From: Larix kaempferi
Lineage: Eukaryota; Streptophyta; Pinopsida; Pinales; Pinaceae
Direction: 5' to 3'
Assembly (NCBI GenBank): GCA_027924585.1
Contig: BSBM01000106.1
Span: forward strand, 37,959,501-38,023,500
DNA length: 64,000 nt
A program made the position numbers and the translations under genes. Below the pieces are notes generated by a model. It made no database searches. It saw nothing but the letters and a program-made list of their open reading frames with translations, and had not been told where the DNA came from. This document shows, piece by piece, positions 46,296-58,659 of this stretch (position 1 is the stretch's first letter; every line of letters starts with the position of its first letter).

Positions 46296-49200
46296 CTATT
46301 GTCTCCATAAATGTCTGGGGCTTGGGGAAGGTCACTAGGGTTAAGGCCTTGTCCCATTTTTTTCTTTATACTAACCTTGAAATTATCCTACTACAAGAGA
46401 CGATGTGTGAGGATTCCATTGCTTTGCTTAAGCTTGCAAATTGCTTGCCTAGGTGGGAGTTTTCAGCAATTAGTTCGGTTAGCATGTCTGGGGGTTTGTT
46501 GGTAGGGTGGAACCCTCTTTTGTATAAGTTCAAATCCTTTCGAACCAAGTGGGGCTTACTCATTGAGGGATCGAGTGGGAGTTTAAAGTTGAAGTTAGCA
46601 ATTCTAAACTGTTATGGCCCCTATACTGAGAGGGTTTGTTTCTGGGACTCCCTTCAAGCTTCTGGTCATCTTAATATGGACAACTTGTTAATTGCAAGGT
46701 GATCTAAATTTTACAATTTCTTCTTCGTAGATTTGGGAGAAGGTTGCTAAGAGGGATGTGTTTTCAGGTTATTTTACTAAATGGATGAGCTCTGTTGACT
46801 TAGTTGATATCAAGCCAGTGTGTCTTGTACCGACATGGACAAATGAAAGAAAAGGAGACGAAGGTATTCTGAAGAGACTCGGCAGGTTTCTTATTAAGGC
46901 TTATTTACTTTAGCATTGTGTGTGATATAGAACTTGGGTGAGTGATTCAAAGTTTTCGGATCACTGGCCGATCTTATTGCAATTGGAGGATGTTGTTCAA
47001 ATGCCTAAACTTCCGTTTAAATTTAATAGTTCTTGGTTGAAAAATGAGGATTTTTGTCAACTTATTAGGCATTTTTGGATAAATTTTGATACCGATGATT
47101 CTATGATACTATGGATGCATTAGTTTTTAAATTAAAAAAGCTCAAAGGCATTGTATCTAGATGGATAAAGAATCAGAAATTAAGGGACAAGCAGGTTTTG
47201 GATGAATTAGAGGACCAATTATTCTCCCTTCATCGAAGGAATTTGGACAACCTTTTAAATGAAAGTGATTTTGTTCATTTGAAGGACCTGGAGCACAAGA
47301 AGGAGCAGATCCTGCTTCAGGAGGAAATGGAGTGGATATTAAAAAGAAGGGCCCTTTGGATTGGTCTAGGGGATAAAAATACAAAAAAAATTCATTCCTA
47401 TGCTTCTTCTCGGAGGAATTTCAATTCTATTTGGGAGATGGTGGATGATGGTGGGAAGAAAAATAGTGGTCATGAAAGTTTACAGTCAGCGGCTAAAACT
47501 TTTTTCTGTAATATGTTTTCTGATTCGAGGAAGGGTGAGCTTTGTGATCAGTTGAATATAGCTCGTTTGTTTCCATCTTTCTTTACTGACAGTGAAGCTA
47601 CAGTTTCAGGAAAGCTAGTCACCTTGATTGAAATTGAAGACACCTTGAAGTTTTTATCGAAGGAGAAGAGCCCTGGGCATGATGGTTGGATAGTTGAGCT
47701 TTTTTTTCATTTCTTCGATCTTATGGGGATGGATTTGCTAAAGATGGTGGAATTTTCTAGGACTGAAGGTTACATCTTTGGTGCCATAAATTCTACTTTC
47801 ATCACTTTAATTCCTAAGTGCAATAAACCTTCATAGTTTGGAGACTTTAGACCAATTGCTCTATGCAATTTGGTGTATAAGCTTATTTCAAAGGTCATGG
47901 CATTTCATCTTAAACCAGCACTTTCCAGACACATTTATGTTGAGCAATTTGGGTTCTTGGAGGACCATCAAATACTGGATGCAGTTGGAATCTATCAGGA
48001 ACTAATTCACTCAATTAAGAAGAGGAACCTGAAGCCTTCATTGCTCAAGATGGACTTGGAGAAAGCTTATGATAGAGTGGATTGGGTTTACTTGAGGTTG
48101 ATCCTGATTCAAATCAGTATTCCGCCCTTGGTTTTAAATTGGATCATGGCTTGTGTTTCTATGGGGAATTTTTTTGTTTTGGTCAATGGAGATCCTACTA
48201 TTTTCTTTAAAATATTGAGTGGAATTCACCAAGGATGTCCTTTGTCCCTGCTTCTTTTCTCTTGGTCATCAAAGGGTTGAGCAGATTAATTAATAAAGCT
48301 AAGACTGAAGGAAAAATTAAAGGTATAAAATTGAGTCGTGACCTTTCAATCTCTCATGTGCTTTTTGTAGACGATTTTTTTCTAGCTGGAGTGGATTCTA
48401 TGGATGAATGGATGGCTTATAAAGACATTATATCGGTATTTTCTAGAGCATTAGGTATGTTAGTAAGTTCTAAAAAATCTTGTTTCTACCATCTCAGAAC
48501 TGAAGATTCAATGTTTAATGTGTTAAAGGATATTATGTCGTATCAGATTTGTCAATTGGAGAATGGGTTTAAATATCTGGGTTTTTTTTTAATCCCAGTG
48601 ACTACAGATTTAAGGATTGGGATTGGCTCCTAACCAAAGTTGAACGCAGAATTCATCCGAGGGGTTTTATGCAGGTTTACAATTGGATGGCTAAGGACCT
48701 CGTTTGGAAATTCGGTAATGGCACTTCGATTTTGGTTGGTATCGTCCTTATTTTGGGTATGGCTGAAACTTACACATTGTCAAATGATGTTCTGGTTTTC
48801 CTTAAAGATAGAGGCCTGTACACGCTAAACATTATCAAGAAATCGATGAACAGGTCCGGTTATTCCTCTTACTAGTTCTCTGCAACGGATATGGGTTTTA
48901 GTAGTAATATGGTTGTGGAATGGGATAGGTATATCCATGATCTAAAGTCAGCAAGGTGTCGGCTCTCGAACGATTGTGATTGTCTTGTTTGGAATAGTAA
49001 TCCGAGCACTGGATTAATCACAGCAAAATCAGCTTATAAAGCTATCATTAAATCCATGTGTATTTATCCACGGTAATGGTGGTATAAGAAGCTCTGGAAG
49101 TGGAGACTGCCATTAAAACTTAAGTGTTTTATGTGACATGCCTTATCTAACTGTCTACAAACTTGGTATAAACTTATGGTCAGAGTGCTCGTTTTCCAGA

Positions 49201-49890
49201 TTGATTTGGAACAGGATTTTACAGGCACTGAAGATTGAGGTTGTTTGGTCATCTTATTTTTTTTATAAGGGCTGTCTGGATTGGAATAGGAATTGCAAAC
49301 TCTATCCTAAGCTTCCTACTATGATTTCATGGCCTATTTGGCATTCGCGCAATAGAGTTGTCTTTGATAATTTTGTTCCTGATAATGATCTTATTTATTT
49401 TCAAATTATCAAGCTGGTTAAGGAGAATTGCAAGGAGACTGGTGCACAGAAGAAACCAAAGGTAAATAGTTTCAATTTCCAGATTAGGAAGACGGTTGAT
49501 TATTTCGATGGTGCTGCAAAAGATGGTTTATGTGCTGCATGTGGAGTTATCTTTCTTAGAAATGCACATTATTACACTCTCAAGTTTAATTATGGGCATG
49601 GTACTAATATGAAAGTTGAACTTATGGCTTTGTGGTGCATTCTAAAAGTTGTTAACATCTTCAGTATTGTTGATCTCAAAGTCTTTGGAGACTCTCAGGT
49701 GACCATCAAATGGGCATGTGGTCTTTACAATTTGCAAGTGGCGTCCCTCAAACATTGGTGTTGTCAGATAAAGACAAAAATGAGATTGTTCATGTCCCTA
49801 TCTTTTGAACACATTTTCAGACAACACAACTCGATGGCAGATAAATTATCAAAATTAGATCTGAATGGAAATGAAGGATATATTTATTAG
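46292..49890 (+). pseudogene. LINE ORF2: endonuclease, RT, zf-RVT and RNase H
   Basis: Starts ATG at 46292, overlapping the ORF1 stop by ATGA. APE-type endonuclease: VSINVWGLG, LLQET and SDHWPI (to about 46990). RT: PSLLKMDLEKAYDRVDW, GIHQGCPLS and FVDD at 48364-48375. A zf-RVT region lies at about 48970-49130 (LVWNSNPSTGLITAKSAYKA, KLWKWRLPLKLKCF). RNase H (49495-49875): VDYFDGAAK, VELMAL, VFGDSQ and MADKLS, all four acidic positions kept. Damage includes a 1-bp insertion at about 46697, a TAG at 47835-47837 and further frameshifts near 47110, 48260 and 48640-48900. Confidence 0.88.
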
Positions 49891-50146
49891 GAGGATCTTC
49901 AGGATGGCTACAGGATCGCAAATGGTTCTGTATATATTTATGAAATATAAAGTTTTGGTAGTTATCCTGTTCTTTTTTATTTTTTTTGTAATCTGGAAGC
50001 TAATGTTAAGTACTTGAACAATGATAATTTTTTAATGTCTCTCAAAGACTAAAAGCCATGTACTATTTGATTCCTAATGAATAACAATAATACGTTTTTC
50101 TCTGCTGTAAAAAAAAAAAAAAAAAACAACAAACTTGTTTGAAACT

Positions 50147-50469
50147 CAAAACTCTGTTTAGTATAAAGATTTTTTATATAGGTTATGCACTTTATCTAGT
50201 GTGTGGTATTTATAGCCACCAAGAAAGGTAAAATGCTTTTGTAAAAGCATCAACAATATGCTAAGTTTAGAGTGTAGAATGTTTATAATCACAAAAAAAA
50301 GTAAAATGCTTTTGTAAAAGTATCAAAAATTAAATTTAATATATTAACTTTAGTTTTTAAATATTAATGTCTAATAATTATAGTTTTAAATAAAACTATT
50401 ATGTCACTGTCGATAAGTTTAGTAAAAAAATTACATTTAATTTATATTTAATTATCTTCTTGCTTAATT
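50147..50469. repeat. AT-rich gap with repeated hairpin word
   Basis: ATGCTTTTGTAAAAGCAT (50233-50250) is a perfect 8-bp inverted repeat and recurs at 50306-50323 with one mismatch. The two copies sit in a loose tandem duplication of about 73 bp with flanking TTTATA..CAC(C/A)A and GTAAA. Nothing else recognised. Confidence 0.6.
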
Positions 50470-50518
50470 GTAGTCCTTGAATGGGAAAGAAGATGAAGGG
50501 AGTTACTTCTTATATAAA

Positions 50519-52798
50519 AGGAAAAATGGAGGATCAAAAGCAGAGCACTTTGGCTTGCCAAAGGAGACGAGAACACCAAGTTCTTTCATCACTTTTCAAA
50601 TCATAGCAAGGGAATAAATACAATTTGGAAAATTAATACTAAAGGTGGGGATCAAGTTAAAACTTTCAAAGATATAGCAGAGCTGGGAGTAAAGTTCTTT
50701 GACTCTTCGCTCACAAAAGAGGAAGAAGAAAAAATTGCAGATATTGTTAAGATAGTTGGATACTTCCCGTCTATAGTAAACAAGGAGGACAACATTCAGT
50801 TGATGAAGGAAGTCTCAAGCAAGAAATTAGAGGAGACTCTAAAACTTTTAAAAAGGGAGAAAATCCTTGGACCGGATGGAATGCCAGTGGAAGTATTTAT
50901 CAGTTTATACAATGTGTTGGGAAAAGACCTCCTTAGAGTAATCTAAGACTCCAGAAAGAGTGTTAAAGTGTTGGAAGCCTTCAACACAAAACTTATAGCA
51001 CTGATTCCAAAGATAGATAATCATGTCAGCTTTGATCAATTCAGGTCGATGTCACTTTGCAAGTCCATTTACAAAATTATAGCTAAAATAATTGGTCAAA
51101 GAATAAAAACATTCCTATCAGTTGGTATATATCAAGAGCAATTTGGGTTTTTACTTGGTAGGTAGATCCATGAAGCTGTTGGTTCTGCACAAGAAGGACT
51201 ACATTCTATTAAAACTAAGAAAACAAATCAATCATCTTAAAAATTGATTTGAAAAAGGATTATGACAGAGTAAGCTGGACTTATATTAGAATGATACTCT
51301 CTCAATTTGGGTTTGGTGTACCATTCACTAAATGGATAATGGAAACCATTTCCTCAGTTTCTTTCAATATTATGATCAATGGTGCGACTTATTCTTTCTT
51401 CAATCCTAGCAGGGGTATAAAACAGCAATGCCCATTATCCCCCCTTATGTTCCTTCTTGGAGATGATGGCTTAAGCAGAGCCTTAAACCATGCAAAAAAT
51501 CAAGTTGAATTCAAAGGCATCCTAATAGGAGGAACCTGCAGACTATCTCATATCCTATTTGTCAATGATATGCTTATTTTCTCAAAAGGCTCGTGCAATG
51601 AACTGAAGACGTTCGCAAAAACTCTTGACATGTTCTATTAAACTACAGGTATGCAAGTAAACCATTTGAAATATTCCTTTATTGAAGAAGGAATTAAAAA
51701 TGAATATCATCTCATTTTAAAGAGTTTATTTCCTTTCAAATAATAGTCACTAGATAATGGATTGAAATATTTAGTTTTTCTTCTAAAACCTGTGTCTTAT
51801 GGAAAAGAAGACTAGAACTGGTTAATTTCTAAGCATAAAAAATGTATAGCAAACTAGAGTCTTAAATGGATTTATAAAGCAGGAAGACTGGTTTTAGCTA
51901 AATATGTACTAAAGGCAACCCCTGTTTATTGGATCTCTATCTCGTGGATCCCTAGAGGCATTTTGATCGCTATCAGGAAAATCATGTTCAACTTCTTCTG
52001 GTTGGGAGCTTCAGAACAAAGGAAGATTGCTTGGATAAAATGGAAGGACCTCACCATTCCAAAATCTCAAGGTGGATGGGGTTTGAAATACCCTTTAATG
52101 TTCTCAAAAGCTCTTGCAGCGAAAAGTGTGTGGAGGTTAATAGTAGGGACAAGTTTATGGAGAGAGATCATACTCCACAAGTATTTAAAACCTTTAATAG
52201 TTATCGAATGGATCAAGATCCAGATAAAATATATACATAATGTCTCAATTATTTGGAAATTAGCAGTAAATTATTACAGTGTTATTGGAGATTGCTTGTC
52301 ATTGAAAGTGGGAGACGGTCGTAGTGTGTTGGTAGGGGAGGAAGCCTAGGTAGGAACCGGGAATCATCTCCTTCTTCTAATCCATATGATTTTTCAACTC
52401 AAATTTAAGGGACTTTTCACCCTTAGCTAGCTTGCAGAAAACATAAAACTGCTCATGTTTTGAACAGAGGTGGAAGAGTGTCAAGAACTTGGGTTTTAGA
52501 GGATAAGAGGAAGTTGTATGGAAAGAATTTACAAAGCAGATGAATATCAATCATATGCATTTAAATCCCAAGGAATACCAATTGGTTTGGTCATATGATG
52601 ACCACGACATCCATACTCCAGAAAAAAGGATATAATTTTTTGATGGGAGTGGACCTAAAAAGTCAGACTTGGTTGTGGAGGTCAATTTGAAAATTTAACT
52701 GCCCACCAAAATCTAAGTTGTTAATGTGGTTCTTCTTGAGAGTTAAAGCTTTAACTTGGGATCAGCTTCAAAGAAGAAGCTGGGAGGGTCCTAGAAGG
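50519..52798 (+). pseudogene. LINE ORF2, first part (pre-RT linker, RT, thumb)
   Basis: An open stretch at 50519-50943 holds ALWLAKGDENTKFFHHFS and REKILGPDGMPVE. RT follows in several frames: FDQFRSMSLCKSIYKIIAK, QEQFGFLLGR, KKDYDRVSWTYIR, GIKQQCPLSPLMF. The catalytic block at 51558-51569 reads FVND, so the first catalytic Asp has become Asn. Then comes a 128-codon piece (51963-52349) with GGWGLKYP. The last part (52715-52798) has LLMWFFLRVKALTWDQLQRR, cut by the copia element. Multiple stops and frameshifts are present. Confidence 0.85.
52794..52798 (+). other. target site duplication gaagg (left)
   Basis: Matches 59763-59767 and lies within an Arg-Arg codon pair of the interrupted LINE. 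Confidence 0.9.
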
Positions 52799-53374
52799 TA
52801 TTGATGTATATGTAACTTCAGAATGTATTTCATCTATGTATTTCATATATATTTCCTCTATAAGGAAGTGTCGTCATGTGTATTGACAAGTGTCGCAAGT
52901 GTGTGTACTTGCCGATGGGTTATTAGACCACCAGGTGTGGGGTCGGCCCTGAAATATATATTATATTGTGGATGTACCTAGCTAGACAAGTCGGCCCCAT
53001 AGTGTAACTGGGCAAATAGGTTAAGTATAAATAGAGATCGGGAGATCTCTATTTGATCATTCAGAAACTCACACTTCTCTCACTCAGAAAGTGGCGCACT
53101 AGTGAGGAGGAGGATCATCTGCTACTAGGAGACTATCTCTGTGTATTTTGGTTGTACTTTGGTTGAGCCATTGCTCTCTCTATCTCTGAGGAAGTTGTGG
53201 GGCTTTTCACCTTAGGGTTTTCCCCATGGAAACTTTGTGTCTCTTGTCTCTCATGCTTTTGATTCTTGTGATGATTGACATGCTTGTTATGATTGATATG
53301 CATTGATATATTGTACATGTTATTCTCTCAGTAAAGATCCTAGAGTATTGTGAATTAATGCTCAAAATTTAACA
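52799..53374 (+). repeat. 5' LTR of the copia element (576 bp)
   Basis: Starts TATTGATG, where the 3' LTR has TGTTGATT, so the terminal TG is mutated here. It ends AATTTAACA. It lacks about 28 bp present in the 3' LTR at about 59223-59251 and has 10 bp more near 53307. A TATA box TATAAATAG is at 53026-53034. Confidence 0.93.
53026..53034 (+). promoter_or_regulatory. LTR TATA box
   Basis: TATAAATAG followed by AGATCGGGAGATCTC. It is conserved at 59424-59432 and, as TATAAATAG, at 60441-60449 in the related copy. This is the expected promoter of the genomic transcript. Confidence 0.7.
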
Positions 53375-53386
53375 TGGTATCAGAGC
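53375..53386 (+). other. primer-binding site (initiator Met tRNA)
   Basis: TGGTATCAGAGC directly after the LTR. Confidence 0.93.
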
Positions 53387-53948
53387 TAACCTGAGAAGAA
53401 GACATTGTGCAGTGACGGAAACTAGGGTTTCTTGTTTATTGGGTTCCTCTCCACATAGTTTGGAAAAGCAGTATAGTATATTGACTCTACTCATCACGGA
53501 GAATCTATCTGTCCAATCAGAATTCAATTCTGAGCATTTTCAGATTTGGCCCTAAATATTAGGGTTTCCACAAAAATAGGAATTTTTGAAATCTGAAGAC
53601 ATAGCTAGAAGCTCCTTGCAAAAATTGAATTTTAGAGCTTTGGATGGAGATTTTTGGCTGGGTAGATCTCCAGGAAACTCAAACCCTAATTCAGGGATCT
53701 CCTCAGTGAATCTAGGAAGACAGAAAGGTAGTTTTGAAGGGTGTAGCTTTGCAGATCTCAATTTCTGAATACACCAGGTTGATCACCTCATCAAGGCGCA
53801 TCTTTCTACCATTTCAGAAAGTTGAAATTCAAATTTTGAATTTTTAGGGTTTTTCCAACAAACCCTAATTCAGGACTAGATCCAGTTTTCAGCAATTCAA
53901 TTGGTAAGACCTAAATCTTTTCTATTTCCATTTGAAGTACTCTTTAAA

Positions 53949-56900
53949 ATGTATCACCACACCAAGCTTGAGGATAAGCTTGAAGGGGCTAATAACTTCC
54001 GATCCTGGAAGTATAGGATTGGGTTAATCCTGGAAGAGAATGAGTTGGACTCATATATAAAAGAAGACATCCCTATCCCAGAGGATGAAGAGGCTAAGAT
54101 ATTGCATAAGAAGAACTTGGTCAAGGAAAAGAGAATCATTGTTGATTCTATCAAAGACCATCTCATTCCCCATGTGTCATCTCTGAAGACACCCAAATAG
54201 ATGTTTGACTCCCTGACCAAGTTATTTGAAGGGAAGAACATAAATCAGAAGATGACTCTGCGGAATCAATTGAAAGGGGTCAAGATGTTGAATGGAGAAA
54301 CCATTCAATCTTACTTCTCCAAGGTATCTCATATCAAGGAACAACTTGAAGCTGTGGATGAAGTAGTGGACAATGGTGAAGTTGTTATGACCACTCTAAA
54401 TGGCCTACCTAGGTCATGGGACTCCTTTATTCAAGGAATTTGTGCAATAAAGAAATTGATCTCTTTCAATAAATTGTGGGAGGAATGCTCTCAAGAAGAA
54501 GCTAGAATTGTAGCTCGTAAGTAAAAGATGGGAGGTGAAGATCAAACTCTCGCAGCTCACACCAAAAGAAGCAAGCCCAAGAAGGAGCACTCTCGCTACA
54601 AGAGATCCTATCAAAAGAATAAGAAGGATCTAAGATGCTTCACATGCAATGAGAAGGGTCACTTTGCTTCAGATTGTCCCAAGAACAAAAGGGATAACAA
54701 CAACAACTCCAGCAAGAAGAAGAAGGGAAGCAAAAGAAAGTTCCATGCTCATGCTGCCGAGGATGATGAACCTCCAAAGAAGAAGGCTAGGGAAAAAAGT
54801 GATGATAGTGATGATGACTCATCAAGTGAAGAAGAGTGTGTTCTAATCTCTGCTCTCACAGGTACTATCTCCCATGGTTTTAATGATTGGTTAATTGACA
54901 GTGGGGCTTCCAAACACATGACTGGGTTTAAGGAATCTTTTGTAAACCTATCTAAATATGAATCACCCCATAAGGTCAAACTTGGGGATGATTATCAATA
55001 CCCAATCAAAGGAAGTGGTGAAGCCTCCTATAACCTAGATTCTGGAAAATATTTGAAGATGAAAGAAATCCTTTATGTACCTGGGCTCAAGAAGAATCTT
55101 CTCTCCATCTCTGCATTGGATGCAAAAGGCATGAGGGTTGCATTTGTAGATGGCCAATTCCTAATGTGGCCAAAGGGTAAAACAATCGATGATGCAGTAG
55201 TGATTGGAGAGCAAGAGGGAGGATTGTATAAACTGAAGGGTCAACCTAAACATGCCATGGTACATGACTCCATGGAGCCAAGTGAACTTTGGCATAGAAG
55301 ACTTGCTCATATGCATTATAGGGCACTTCCAATTGCAAGCAAGGTTGTAGAGGGTCTTCCTGAAATCAAGACCAAACATGAAGGTGTTTGCAAAGGATGT
55401 GCAAAGGGTAAGAACATTAAGAAGGCTTTCCCAAGCAGTGAAAGCAAGGAAAAAGGTATCCTGGAAATCATCCACTTAGATGTATGTGGTCCTATGTCAT
55501 CCAGTTCTCTGAGTGGGTATGTTTACTATGTCTCGTTTATTGATGACTTCTCCAGGAATACTTGGGTATACTTCTTGAAGAACAAAGATGAGGTGTTTGA
55601 TAAGTTCAAGGAATTCAAAACCTTGATGGAGAATCAAATTGACAAGAAGATCAAAACATTCAGATCTGACAATGGTGGAGAATTCACCTCAGGTGACTTC
55701 AAGAAGCTTTGCAGTGATTCAGGGATTAAGAGGGAGTTGACTGCTCCTTACAATCCACAACAAAATGGAGTTGCAGAAAGAAAGAACGGAACAATCATGG
55801 AAGCAGCAAGTGCAATGATGCATGACCAGGATCTACCTATGCATCTATGGGAAGAAGCAGCTAGAACATCTGTGTATGTGCAGAACAGAACACCCCACAA
55901 GATATTGGACAACAAGACACCAAAAGAGGTCTTTTCTGGTAAGAAACCTGAAGTCAACCATCTTAGAATATTTGGTTGTCCAATATACACTCATGTCCCA
56001 AAGGAAAAGAGGACCAAACTAGATCCTTCAGGAAAGAAGGGTATCTTTGTGGGTTACAGTGAAAGCTCGAAGGCTTACAGAATATACTTTCCAGGGTTCA
56101 AGAAGATTGATGTCAGCGGGGATGTAACATTTGATGAAAACTCATCATTCATCAAATCAAGGAAGGCACCTATCGAAGTTTATGAAGAACCTAAGGAAAC
56201 TAGATTTCAAGACACTACCCTGACTGAAGCAATTCCAGAAGTTGTTCGTGAGTTTGAAGATCCGCAAGAACCTGTAGAACCACCCCGTGAGGATAACTCT
56301 CACAAGAGGAAACCTGCATGGGCTAGAGAGCTCATTCAAGATGCGGAAAGATTTGGCATTACAGAAGAAGAACACAGAGCAAAGAAGAGAACCAGATCAC
56401 ATACCAGCTATGTTGCTTTACTCTGTGACATCATGAATAAAGAACCTTCCAGTTGTGAAGAAGCAGTGGAAAAGAAAGAATGGAAGGATGCCATGGTCAA
56501 GGAATACCAATTAATAATGAAGAATGATGTTTGGGATGTTGTCCCAAGACCTAAAGAGAAGTCTGTTGTGACTTCCAAATGGATCTACAAAATCAAGCAT
56601 GCTACGGATGGTAGTGTAGAAAAATACAAGGCAAGATTCGTAGCTCATGGCTTCTCTCAGAAAGAGGGAATAGATTATGAAGAAACGTTTGCACCTGTAG
56701 CCAGGTATACTTCCATCAGAATAGTACTTGCCCTGGCTACAGTGATGAAATGGAAAATACACCAGATGGATGTCAATACTGCTTTCTTGAATGGTGTAGT
56801 TGAAGAGGAAGTATATGTGGAGCAGCCACTTGGTTTCGAAACACATGACAGGGAGTCATATGTGTGCAGATTGAAGAAAGCCTTGTATGGCTTGAAGCAA

Positions 56901-57986
56901 GCTCCCAGAACTTGGTATGGTAGGATGGACAGTTTCCTATCTAGTTTGAGATTTACCAAGAGTAAAGCGGATTCCAACCTTTACTACAAGGTTGAGGAAG
57001 GGAATCCGATGGTTCTACTCCTGTATGTCGATGACTTGTTTGTAACAGGAGATGATAGATTGATTGCAGATACAAAGAGGAAGCTTCCTGCTGAGTTCAA
57101 TATGAAGGACCTGGGGATGATGCACTATTTCCTAGGTATGGAGGTGTGGCAGAATACAGATGGGATCTTCCTTGGACAAGGGAAGTATACTGTAGATATC
57201 CTGAAGAGGTTCGGGATGATGGATTGCAAGGCCATGGCCACACCTATGGCATCGAATCTGAAGCTTCTTTGTGATGCTTTATCTGAGCCGGTTGATGTCT
57301 CTATGTATCGTCAGATGATTGGGTCCTTGATGTACCTGATGAACACGAGACCAGATATTTGCTTTACAGTGAACACATTGAGCCAGTTCCTGATGGATCT
57401 GGGGAGTGTTCACCTGGTTGCTGTAAAGCATATTCTGAGGCACCTAAAGGGTACAGTTGATTATGGGCTCAAGTATAAAGTGAATCAAAAGTTTAACCTG
57501 CAAGGTTATGTTGATTCAGATTGGGCAAGAAGTGATGCAGATAGGAAGAGCACATCTGGGTGTTGCTTCAGTATGGGATCAGGTGTGATCTCTTGGTTTA
57601 GCAGGAAGCAGTCCTGCGTAGCACTGAGAACAACTAAGGCAGAGTATATTGCAACCTTTTCAGCTAGCTGTGAGGAAGTATGTGTTTGAAAGCTACTGTC
57701 TGAGTTATTTGATCTTCCGTTGGATGCTACTAGTATCTTCTGTGATAACCAGAGTTGTGTGAAGCTGTTTGAGAACCCAGTGTTTCACGACAGGTCGAAA
57801 CACATAGAGATCAAATATCACTATATCAGGGATATGGTGTATAGAGGAGCAGTAAAACTCTTGTATGTTGTGATGGACGAGTAGATTGCAGATGTGCTGA
57901 CGAAGCCACTAGCCAGGGTGAAGTTCGAGTACTTCAGGGAGAGGCTTGGTGTTCTTCAGATCGACGACAATTCGAGGAAGAAGTGA
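53949..57986 (+). pseudogene. copia Gag-Pol polyprotein with four in-frame stops
   Basis: One frame of 1,345 codons runs from Met 53949 (same start context in the copy at 61352) to TGA 57984-57986. Order by codon: Gag (UBN2-like) 1-190; zinc knuckle CFTCNEKGHFASDC about 230-243; protease DSGASKHM about 317-324; integrase His-Cys zinc domain and core (HLDVCGP, SDNGGEF, NPQQNGVAERKNG) about 440-660; RT with MDVNTAFLNG, LYGLKQAPRTWY and YVDD at 57024-57035; RNase H with VDSDWARSDADRKSTSG (about 57508) and further acidic residues to the end. Stops: TAG 54198, TAA 54522, TGA 57687, TAG 57882. No frameshift was found in 4 kb. A 1,053-codon stretch (54528-57686) is still open. Confidence 0.93.
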
Positions 57987-58520
57987 TGGGAACATTTGCT
58001 GAAGCCATTCCAAGCATGTTGGAAGGAGGATCCTTCACATGACTGTGGATGTAAGCGTTGGATGATGAGCATCAGGATGATGCTCCATTTACTACTCTGT
58101 ATATGCATTAGGAGGATGCTGGATATGATCAGTTGGATCATTTATATGTATATGTATGTACGCATCATGTTGGATGTTGGATATGATCAGTTGGATCATT
58201 TATATGTATATGTATGTACGCATAATGTTGGATGTTGGATATGATTGGTTGGATCATTTGTATGTATTTTGATATGCATCATGTTGGATGCTTGGACCAT
58301 GTATCTGTATTTGTATCAAGTGGATACAATATATTATCAGGTAGATCATGTATGTTGATATGTATCAGGTATGATCAGATGGATCATGTATTTGTTTGTA
58401 TCAGGTGGATACATTGTATGATCAGGTGGATCATTTATGATGATATGTATCAGGTAGATACTTGGTATGCATCAGGTGGATGTAATGTATGATCAGGATG
58501 ATCATGGATGACGAGCTTCA
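57987..58520 (+). repeat. minisatellite 1 in the copia 3' region
   Basis: 58-bp units at 58120-58177 and 58178-58235 (TGGATATGATCAGTTGGATC then ATTTATATGTATATG...), a third diverged unit from 58236, then shorter worn units built on GATCAGGTGGATCAT and TATCAGGT to about 58515. The region is non-coding and lies between pol and the polypurine tract. Confidence 0.85.
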
Positions 58521-58659
58521 GGATGTTGCTCTAGATGATATGCAGTAGGATGTTGCAGTGATGATGATCAGGATGATCATGTGTACATCAGGATGATGTA
58601 TGGTGAGTATCAGGTTTTATACTCTATGGTCATGGATCAGGTTGTGCAGATGAGCATAT

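Larger units (their letters stand above)
44578..50135 (+). mobile_element. full-length L1-type LINE with 11-bp target duplication
   Basis: The duplication tgtttgaaact lies at 44567-44577 and 50136-50146. Between them are a 5' leader of about 270 bp, ORF1, ORF2, a 3' untranslated part (49891-50108) and an A-run (50109-50126). All expected parts are present, so insertion was not truncated. Both ORFs have since decayed. RT, endonuclease and RNase H motifs place it in plant L1-like LINEs. Confidence 0.9.

Noticed and set aside
54749-56977. Minus-strand open frames of up to 111 codons
   Set aside because: Shadows of the copia polyprotein on the plus strand.
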